Shown: positions 55,930 through 64,000 of the stretch, piece by piece | How the letters are laid out: the number at the start of each line of letters is the position of its first letter | Numbering within the stretch: position 1 is the first letter of the stretch | From: Ascarosepion bandense | Taxonomy: Eukaryota; Mollusca; Cephalopoda; Sepiida; Sepiidae | Direction of reading: 5' to 3' | Assembly (NCBI GenBank): GCA_037127315.1 | Contig: JBBBDQ010000310.1 | Span: 5,710,001-5,774,000 of the forward strand | DNA length: 64,000 bases | Position numbers and translations under genes: made by a program | Notes under the pieces: generated by a model | The model's database searches: none | Told to the model about the DNA's origin: nothing | What the model saw: only the letters and a program-made list of their open reading frames with translations

Positions 55930-56579
55930 TGTTAGTCAGTTCGCAATGAATTTGGTGGGAAGTCTTACCAAAAGGTCAGCATTCTATTTTTATTTCAAGA
56001 CTGATGTATTTGATTTCTACTTTTAGCATAGAGCCACAGAAATAAACCATCGCTAAAGTACGAAGTTTTCTCCTTCATCAGTAGACTTTTCGACAACTGC
56101 TTAAGCGGGATAAATGTTCTTAAATCATTCAGTTTTAATTGACTTTATAAAAATAATCGGTTTACTCTTTTCCATTTAATTCTTAATTACATTTACATTC
56201 GAATTTTTGATTTTATTCAAATAGTAAGTAAATTCACTTTAATACCTAAACACGTCTCTGCGTCTGAATCTGTGTTTGTGTATGCAAGTAATTCTTTCAG
56301 ATTTCGTCTAGTACAGTTCTGTCAGAAGAAATTATATGACCTGAGTATATTTATATATGTATGTTGGGGGTATGTGCGCGTCCGTGTATACACCAGCTGG
56401 GGATAGTGGGCACTTTATCTTTTATTTAGAAATAAAATAAATACTTACTGGAATCTACAGTTTATTCCTGCTGAATGATAGTAGCATCTATCTGCACAGT
56501 TAAGAAGAAAATTAGTTTGTTCTGTGCAGTTGCAAATAAATTGCTGGAGGTTGTATGAAATGTCCTGAGACACAGACAA

Positions 56580-56580
<1 letters not shown>
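55930..56580. other. Unannotated stretch
   Basis: Apart from the 40-base repeat at 55960-56003, nothing recognised. Confidence 0.35.

Positions 56581-56581
<1 letters not shown>

Positions 56582-56632
<51 letters not shown>
56582..56632. repeat. (GA)n microsatellite
   Basis: About 25 units. Confidence 0.95.
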
Positions 56633-56635
<3 letters not shown>

Positions 56636-56752
56636 AAACAATTTCAACATATATAATAATTTTAAGATTCGTGTATTGTATTATATAGATAATATATAAG
56701 ATATATGAATGGAAAAAAGAGAAGATCGTCCCAGCAGGTATCGATCGGTCTG

Positions 56753-56755
<3 letters not shown>

Positions 56756-56801
<46 letters not shown>
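56756..56801. repeat. (AT)n microsatellite
   Basis: About 23 units, directly before a CCCGGC element. Confidence 0.95.
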
Positions 56802-56802
<1 letters not shown>

Positions 56803-57178
56803 TATCAGTATAGCCCGGCGTTGCTCGGGTGTAATGAAAGCTTTAAAACTTATCTATGGTCCTGGAGCTCAGACTCTTTGGACGTTGGTACGAAAGACTA
56901 AAAAGCAATAGCTGTTTCCTGTTAAAACGGAACTTAAAACGACTGAAAGAAAAATGAATGGTCAAATTTTGATTTCCTGGTATCGATATCAAATAAGTTT
57001 TTTCGTCGTAAACTGAATTTTGAAGACTAAATAAGTCCTCTGAGTAAATGGCATCATGGCTGAGACTAAGAACTACAATTATATCTACTTAGAGACAAAC
57101 CTGAAGCAACAACTAAAATAAAAGGGCTGAAAAAATACAGACACAGCCAGATAAACAGACACACGCACAAGCATCTTG

Positions 57179-57182
<4 letters not shown>
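56803..57182. mobile_element. 'CCCGGC' dispersed element, copy 2
   Basis: Begins 'agtatagcccggcgttgctc' and ends with 'acacagccagataaacagac', 'acacgcacaagcatcttgcc' and TA repeats. Confidence 0.6.
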
Positions 57183-57212
<30 letters not shown>

Positions 57213-57214
<2 letters not shown>

Positions 57215-57530
57215 TCGATTTTCTGCACTATTGTAAGAACTGCAACCTTGAAACTTCTGAATATCGTTTCTTATGGCTTTGTCTATGGGTGTATCAAATT
57301 TGATTAAAATCAGAGCACTCCTTCTATAACCCGATTTTATTCGATTATCGATTTTCGATATTTATCAGGGGTAACTTGACACAAAATCTAGCTAAGAACA
57401 TTTGCAGACGCTTATAGTACAACTGTGTAATTTTTCAAGAAAATCGGTTCAGCCGTTTCGGAGTCTATAGGTAACGGACACAGACACACAGATACATACA
57501 CACAGACAAGGTTTATATATATATGCGTGT
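57213..57530. mobile_element. 'CCCGGC' dispersed element, 3' part
   Basis: Contains 'aaaatcggttcagccgtttc', 'ggagtctataggtaacggac' and 'acacagacacacagatacat', then TA repeats. The CCCGGC start is absent. It may be one element with copy 2, split by (TA)n. Confidence 0.5.
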
Positions 57531-57537
57531 GTGTGCG

Positions 57538-57539
<2 letters not shown>

Positions 57540-57581
<42 letters not shown>
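57540..57581. repeat. (TA)n microsatellite
   Basis: About 21 units. Confidence 0.95.
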
Positions 57582-57584
<3 letters not shown>

Positions 57585-57735
57585 CTAAGCATATGCTGTT
57601 AAATATAAGAGACAATGAATGTCTATTATGTTTAATGATGAGCCGTTCTAAACGTCGTATTTTTGCTTTAATTTCAGTTGAAAATAAAAACAAAAATTCT
57701 CCAACATTTGGATAATTATTTATTGGTTTTCTTTT
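57585..57735 (-). mobile_element. Start of a following PLE unit (partial tandem)
   Basis: The minus strand reads FLFSTEIKAKIRRLERLIIK then HNRHSLSLIFN, matching the segment after the block at 23421-23447. It is placed after the 3' end of the element at 57739-60115 and cut by (TA)n. Confidence 0.6.
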
Positions 57736-57738
57736 AAG

Positions 57739-57765
57739 CTTTCGGCTCACATGAGCCATCTTCAG
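57739..57765 (-). other. Hammerhead-like core in PLE tail
   Basis: Minus strand: CTGAAGA, T, perfect GGCTC/GAGCC stem with loop ATGT, then GAAAG. One unpaired T lies before the stem. Confidence 0.5.
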
Positions 57766-60115
57766 AGAGGTAGTTTAAACTGAAATATTATAAAATCCAC
57801 CATCACCGACGATTTTATTTTGTGTTGACATAAAACTCCGCTTGGCAACGGCAATAGTTACCAAAAATAATAAACGCAGTTCTTAAGTTTGCGATGCGGT
57901 TTTATGACGTCACACCGCGGGATAGCGCGAAATGACAACAAAACCATGTAGTCAAATGCAATGTAATATGTTATTTCCTGTTTTAAAGTTGATTTTATTG
58001 GGTGTTGGTTGTTTCGATTTGATGTACATGGCCTCCAATATCTGCAGGTTCCTCTTACTGTGTGTATGAGTAAGGATCACCGTATTGTTGACCAAAATCT
58101 GTCTGATATTACCTACATGTTTATGTTTTTCAGAGAAATGTTGTTTAATAGTACTCTGATCAGAAAGATGACATGTAAGTCTACGGGAGAGCGTGGTTGT
58201 AGTAAAACTAATATATGTACTAGGTTTTTGATTAGTATCAGAGATGCAATCTCTGAATGGGCATGTAAATTGGTACACTACATTGGTTTTTTGTAGAGAA
58301 TTTAGTTTAGTGCTTGTTGGATTATTATAGACTATGAGGTCAATTGTTGTAAACTTTTTATAATATATAATGAGTTTAATTTGATTATTACTTTCCACTG
58401 GTTTAACATTTCTACGGATTATGTTTTTGAGAGTTTTTTCATCTTGTTTATAATTATTATGTATTTAGTTGCAATAGTATAAGTTAATAGTGTTATGTTT
58501 ATTTTGATGTAAACCATTATTATTAATATTATCATTATTGTTAGAGCTATTGTTAATTTTATTGAGATAATTTTAATTTGTTGATCAATAACGGAGTTAG
58601 GAAATCCATTATTGACTAGTGTTTGCTTAATGTTGTGTAATTCTTTATAAAATATAGATTTGGAAGAAGATATCATTTGTGTGCGTTGAAGTAAGTTTTT
58701 TATAACAGCTAACTTATATCGTTGGGGGCATTCACTATTATAATTAAGAAGACACGAATTTATGCTAGTTGGTTTCCTATATATATAGAAGTAGTAAATT
58801 TATGTGTGCTAGAATCAATGAATACATCAAGGAATATTAAGTTCTAATGTAATTAATATTAATATTAAGTTCTAATGTAAATTTGAGGACGGATTGACTT
58901 TCAAATTTAAGATATTGAATTTGATCGATATTCTCAGCTAAAACAAAGATGTCATCTATGTATCTTACATATATAGAGGGTTTATTGTTGTCATTAATTA
59001 TTTTATTTTCTAGATTTGCCATATAATAATTAGAAAAGAGGGGACCTAAAGGAGATTCCATCGCAATACCATCTATTTGTGTATAAATATTGCCTAAGGG
59101 ATCGTGAAAGGGTACTTGTGTGGTGCATGCTAATAATAGTTTTTTTAATATAGTAGGTTTAATATTGATTGATGGGAGAGTAGCATGATTGTATACATCA
59201 CGGATAATGATGTCAATTGTTTCCTGGACGGGAACATTTGTGAATAAGTTTTGGACATCCAAAGATGCAATTATTTGATTCTTAGGTTTTACGGAATGGA
59301 GAATCTGTAAAAATTCGTCCGTGGAATTAATACTATATTTACCAGGAAGATAGGGAGTAATTAGTTTAAGTGTTTTGGAAAGGTTATATATTGATGTGGG
59401 TATTTGAGAAATGATAGGTCGGAGGGGATGATATTTTTTATAGATTTTTACATTTCCATAAAGGTAGCCGGACTGATAATCACCTATAATCTTTTGAAGT
59501 TTATAGGATCCTATTTCAGCATTGTTTGCAGTAATAAGTTTATTAATATGTTTTTTTAAGTTGGGTTGTGGTATTACTAGTTAATTTTTTAAATTTATTG
59601 TGATCGTCCAGAATGGCCTGTAATTTGGAGTGATATTCCTGTCTGTTTAAAATAACAAATGTATTGGTTTTATCGGCACGTCGGATAACAATATTTTTGT
59701 TATTTTTGAGATGTGTGGCTGCTTTTATGAGAGGCGTATTTATAATATCATTAGGATTTTTATGGTAACGTTGTTTGATCGATTCAGCTTTGAGTAAATC
59801 TTTTAAGCCTACCTATACAGTAATATGGTTGTCCTGTTCGAGTTGAAGTATTTGTTGATATAAAGCTTCAATTTCCATTTGTTTAAACATTGAATTAGGT
59901 TTCTGTGCGACATGAAAATTTCGTCCGGGATTAAGGAATTCTATTTCATCTGGAGTAAGTTAGTAATCCGATAGGTTAATGAAGTTGTCATTGATATTTG
60001 GTAAAAGTATTTTCCTTTATATAATTTGTTTAGCTTTTTTTGCATGACTTGTTTATGGGATTCATGTTTATTTTGTGTTGTATTGTATAATAAATCCAAT
60101 ATTTCCTTGAATTTT
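57739..60115 (-). pseudogene. Penelope-like element, near-complete but broken
   Basis: Minus strand, N to C from right to left. An N-terminal LTPDEIEFLNPGRNFHVAQK piece (near 59930) is followed by EALYQQILQLEQDNHITV, then an in-frame TAG near 59810. Next come KNIVIRRADKTNTFVILNRQ (near 59680), a 7-T run at 59551-59557 that shifts the frame, YLYGNVKIYKKYHPLRPIIS, and LDVQNLFTNVPV. The RT motif is DGIAMESPLGP (59041-59073; a Glu stands where relatives have Gly), and the catalytic RYIDDIF is at 58951. After a poor stretch at 58700-58840 come NVVYQFTCPFRDC, TTTTLSRRLTCHLSD and LEAMYIKSKQ (GIY-YIG endonuclease). RT plus GIY-YIG in this order is diagnostic of PLEs. Confidence 0.9.
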
Positions 60116-60123
60116 TCACTTGC

Positions 60124-60590
60124 TTAAGTTGTCGTCTAAATTGCGCAAAATGAAAACAACACTGACATTTAATTTTAACAGATAAGTTTACCAAAATTGC
60201 ACAAAAATATCTTGAAAGGCTAAAGTTGTTTCTATAAAATCTCATTGACTTCAACCGCGACCCACATACGGTTTCAGAATCTCTTGCAAATATTCTGGAT
60301 GATCTTCTTGATAAAGTTGGTGAATGCTCCCATAATCCTTGTCTTCGGTTCATCTTTGGTATTACAATGAATTTTGTTGGGTTCTCGCCCAACTGCGCCC
60401 AACGCATGGTTAATCAAGGGAGTGTAGTCTGGAGATTTAGGTGACTAGTTAGGGTGATGTCTTCGCAGAAATTATCTGACAGCCATGACTGGGTTCTTCT
60501 GCTTGTGAGGCATGGAACAGAGTACTGTTGCCAGACATAGGGTCTTTAAGCAGCTACACTTTTGACCTAGGAGAACACTACCTTAGTTAA
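60124..60590 (-). pseudogene. Mariner-like transposase remnant, copy 2
   Basis: Same family as 7082-7815. The minus strand keeps KTQSWL-like and W-x-x-L-G-E-N-P-T-K-F pieces and the C-terminal FARDSETVCGSRLKSMRFY region. At the second catalytic position QQDSAP is changed to QQYSVP, so the Asp is lost. The left end and non-coding part align with 7082-7190. The right end is lost in a SINE-like segment at 60596. Confidence 0.7.
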
Positions 60591-60595
60591 GTGGA

Positions 60596-60840
60596 ATTAG
60601 CGTACCGACTTCAAATTTCAGCCGAATTCGTTGCATTTTTATTTTTACGCATATAACATTGGAAGAATTTTGAATTCATCTGTTTTCCCTAAAATAAGGG
60701 TTAAGTAGTAGTGTAGGTCGAACTCTCTAGCTTTTCTTCGCAATCAGCTCAGAAAATGACAGCTCTAAGCTCAAAGTCGTTTTTGTGTGGAAGTAGCAAA
60801 CCGCAATAGTGGATAGGCTGTGGCACCATAGGAGATCCAC
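60596..60840 (+). mobile_element. Old SINE family 1 copy
   Basis: 'ttcaaatttcagccgaattc', 'gttgcattt', 'ttttacgcatataacattgg' and 'aataagggttaagtag' follow the order of the family body. Very diverged. Confidence 0.45.
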
Positions 60841-60844
60841 ATGA

Positions 60845-62560
60845 TGATTGGATGATTGATATGAAAGTATGTATAAATGAGGGTAATAGAATAATCTATT
60901 AAATCATTCTAGTAAAGTAGAAGTTTGGGAATTAAGATTCTAATTCTGAGGTTAAACATCACTTTACAGACACGTTTTTTGTTTCATGGATGCGCCTATT
61001 CCGAGCTAAACTGACATATAAACATCCATAGAGGAATCCAAATCAAAATAACTGATAAATTTGCCACTTATCATCAATCAACCAATTAAGAACTCCTTTG
61101 AAAACCATGAACATTTCAAATTCCACAAACACTAAATAAACCTTTGATCGTTGTGCCAAATATTAACAAAAGTCGAGTGCCACTGTATTGATTAGTTCAA
61201 TCGATTTCACTTGTGTAGGTCTTCATAATAAGAGTTGATTTCAAACTCAAATATCCTGTAATGCATTTCGAAAGTAAAAACTTTTGAAACAGGACAATTT
61301 CAAGATGCGACTAAATTTCAAGGAGATCAGCTTTATTATTAAAGTGAGAGATCGTCTTGTTTTTGCTTATCGGCAGAATATAATAGCCTTTCTCAATTTG
61401 TTCACTGGTATAGGTGGGTTTTGCTAATATATTTTAATTTTAATTTGAGTGTTTTGTTGTTTTCATTTTCGTTATTGGGTTCATCTCCACCTTCGTTTCA
61501 TGCCATATATTTTTATAGAAAAAAAGAAAAAAATAACAACAAAAAAAGATATTTGTATATATTGGAAAAATGATCTCATTTTTGAGTATTCGGTATTATA
61601 GTGTATATGCATAAAATATCTCTTAATACTACTACTACTATTTCTACTACTACTAATAATAATAACACAAATCTATAACGGCTAAAAGACACGTAAAATG
61701 ACAAAATATATAACTTTTGGAAAGAAAGTGTTCAATAAAAATCTCTCATAACAATAGAGTATAACAGAAACTAGAAGGACTTGTATCAGTTATACATATG
61801 ATATTTGGTATAATATTGCACACATATATATTGTATAATATTGTATACATATATATTGTATACTATTCATTATATTGAAACGAATGAAATTATTTGCATT
61901 TTTGAACTGACTTTTTATCACTCATAGACAATTAATATCTTGATATTTACCATTCCTACCAAAACGAGTAATTGACAATTTGATTGTATCGTTTTGTTCA
62001 TTATCAGGATTATCCTTATTGTCTTTTGTGATTAACGTTTTATTACAAACGCAGGCGTAGTTTGAGTTCAATGTGTATACAACATTTCTGTCTATCTGAG
62101 TGAGATATTGTAAAAGTAACATTCTATTGAAATCCTGGCTGTTAAAAGATTCCAGTTTTCCACGGGGATTATATCAGCTTTATTAAAGCGGGAAGATTCA
62201 CTGGTTAAAATTTATAACAGCCATATGTTGGAGACGAGTTCCTTTTCCATGTGGTTTATCTCGATTTGAAATAAAAGAAGACAGAAACTTAAACGAGACA
62301 GAATGGCTGACTTTTGATTAATTATAAAAGATTTTGGTATCTTGGCCCTGAAATATGAGCAAAATAAACTGGTGTCGTCTAATACGAAACGGATATTTGT
62401 CCTATTCGGAAATAGGTTTAGCCATATACTGTCTTGCATTTGTAGTAGTTTCTTGTTTCTTCTAACGATACACAAAATACAGACAAAAAGAATTTAAAGA
62501 TTTTATAGGTATGAAAATATCGATGCATCAACCCATGTTTGGATAATTAGGCGTAACACT
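60845..62560. other. Unannotated AT-rich stretch
   Basis: An (ACT)/(AAT)-rich patch at 61625-61665 and a 'gtataatattg..catatatatt' repeat at 61808-61860 are all that stand out. Confidence 0.35.
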
Positions 62561-62575
62561 TTTTAGTTCACGAAT

Positions 62576-62600
62576 CGGGAAAATAACAGGTGTTGTAAGC
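62576..62600 (+). pseudogene. 5S rRNA 3'-end-like fragment
   Basis: 'cgggaaaataacaggtgttg' followed by 'taagc' matches the last 25 bases of the 5S-like sequence at 9594 (tgggaataccaggtgctg, taagc). It stands directly upstream of an old SINE, as at 9594-9863. Confidence 0.55.
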
Positions 62601-62755
62601 ATGAATGTACGGATGGTCTCATGAACAATAATTCGGAATTGTTAATAGGAGATCAGAGTTCTAATTCCGCTGGGTTCATCATATTCATTTGCACATAAAT
62701 ATTCTTGAAAAATATATGAATCCACCTCTTCTCCCTCTTAATTAATAACACTTGT
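62601..62755 (+). mobile_element. Old SINE family 1 copy downstream of 5S-like fragment
   Basis: B-box-like 'agagttctaattcc' at 62655, then 'ttcatttgcacataaatatt', 'cttgaaaaatatatgaatcc' and 'cctcttctccctc', in family order. The 3' half is missing. Confidence 0.6.
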
Positions 62756-62854
62756 ATTACTAAACCATTATTATCCTCCCAAAAGATTCTTACAATATAA
62801 AAATGTTTTCTGGATTTAAATAACATTCAAATGGTTGATAAGCCGTAGAAACGA

Positions 62855-62891
<37 letters not shown>

Positions 62892-62906
62892 ATAATAATA
62901 ATAATA
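62855..62906. repeat. (ACT)n(AAT)n microsatellite
   Basis: About 12 ACT units then 5 AAT units. Confidence 0.95.
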
Positions 62907-63134
62907 AACGGATCAAGTAAATGTTGAAAATTAATTATCCGTGTAATTCAGTAACAAGCGACAAAGAGTAGTATACAAAGATTAGAAGGCGCATTAGGAT
63001 AGTGAAAGTTGCCTTCTAGAAGCTAAGTAAAGTGTTAAAACAGGACTATTTCACGAAAAACAAAGAAAATAAATCAAAATTGTTACGTCATAATATCTTT
63101 TTTAATTTATGACAGTAGGTGCTGGGCAGTTTCT

Positions 63135-63392
63135 AGTTAAGTGCTATGCTCGATACATGCTTAGGCGATCATGTTTCTTTCGAGATATGAATGACAAGGC
63201 CGAAGAATTTCTCGCAGTTGGTTGCTATTTCATTCTGAGGTAGAATGGTTGCAAACCAAAGCTATAGAACCCAATCTGTCCTGCTATTGACCCATAGTTG
63301 GAGGGAGAAGAGATGGATTCATACCTTTCCCAAAGACATTTACGCTAAAGATTTCTCATTCCAAGCCGATATCCTTTGCACCAACGCACATT
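63135..63392 (-). mobile_element. SINE family 1, minus strand
   Basis: The only clear minus-strand copy. On the plus strand it reads 'agttaagtgctatgc', 'aaagctatagaacccaatct', 'gtcctgctattgacccatag', 'tacctttcccaaagacattt', 'ccgatatcctttgcaccaac'. The B box segment is deleted, joining 'tttacgc' to 'ttctcattccaagcc'. The 91-residue plus-strand frame is an antisense shadow. Confidence 0.8.
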
Positions 63393-63394
63393 TC

Positions 63395-64000
63395 TACACG
63401 GCAAATAAAAAGAACTTTGACTTATTGATAAACATGTATCAAGTTAAAAAGAACTTGTGGCAAAATGAATTTCTAGCAATTTTTATATTTTATAAACTAA
63501 AAGTAAAACATGACCGCTAAGCTAAAATCGTTATTTAGAATTGTCTAAGGCAGTAACAAGAGAACATAATGTGTAAGATATGCTTGATTACTTTTGAACA
63601 GATTCTTGGGGTTTAAGATGTAAAACTCATTTCCGGCTTCGTAATGAATGTCATATAATCAAGATTTTGTATCTGATTTAAGTCCCTATCATCTTCAATG
63701 CCAATAACTGTCTCTCGTTTGATTAAACGATATTCGTTTCAATCTATATTGCTTCAGTAACGACTTCTACATTCAAAAGTCTCTTTTTTCTGATTCACCT
63801 TGGCTCACGATTTAGGCTTCAGATCATGAATTAACTGCCGTCTTTGAATCGAGCCATTCTGTGTTGGTGATTTGTCCTCAGACTGAATAACTGCTATGTA
63901 CAAACTTTGTTGTGCGTGTCCGACATGGCAATGAGCTTATCTTTTGGTCAAGTAAGACGAAATCCTCTTACCGCTTGGACGTCATTACACTACTGTACAG
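63395..64000. other. Unannotated stretch at the window end
   Basis: Nothing recognised. Confidence 0.35.

Overview
The window looks like non-coding DNA from a large, repeat-rich animal genome. I see no host protein-coding gene. Nearly every readable protein fragment belongs to a decayed transposable element. The mix is tRNA-derived SINEs, CR1/Jockey-like and RTE-like LINEs, several Penelope-like element (PLE) lineages, mariner-like transposase remains, and very dense (TA)n, (CA)n, (GA)n and (ATCT)n microsatellites. This mix fits a mollusc, most likely a cephalopod such as an octopus. That assignment is an inference from repeat content, not from a diagnostic gene.

Layout. 0.8-3.2 kb: an RTE 3' end, a lone monomer of a satellite found again at 18 kb, and an inverted pair of PLE ends around an (ATT)n tract. 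4.2-11.8 kb: several SINEs, one with a 9-bp target-site duplication inside a LINE. The same stretch holds a mariner-like transposase remnant, a 5S-rRNA-like sequence joined to a SINE, and a LINE 3' UTR with 157-bp tandem repeats. 12-17.3 kb: two inverted-repeat elements and a ~500-bp duplicated segment. 17.77-19.55 kb: a five- to six-unit satellite-like array followed by a foldback element. 20.7-33.2 kb: a second long SINE, PLE fragments, RTE fragments, a 30.5-kb foldback and a third SINE type. 37-46.5 kb: the longest retroelement stretch, with an RTE nested in a CR1-like LINE and a CR1-like reverse transcriptase with its YADD motif. 48-57.5 kb: more LINE ends and SINEs, a 49-bp minisatellite and 'CCCGGC' elements. 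57.7-60.1 kb: the most complete element, a minus-strand PLE with reverse transcriptase and GIY-YIG parts. It is followed by a second mariner remnant. 60.6-63.4 kb: old SINEs.

The most interesting pattern is a short motif, CTGANGA - hairpin - GAAA, which resembles the conserved core of hammerhead ribozymes. It occurs at about a dozen places in several unrelated-looking repeat ends. Some of these clearly lie directly downstream of PLE endonuclease coding sequence, and PLEs are known hosts of hammerhead motifs. The second most interesting pattern is a 5S-rRNA-like module placed just upstream of a tRNA-like SINE at two separate loci. None of the elements looks intact, so the window reads as a graveyard of mobile elements rather than a working gene system.
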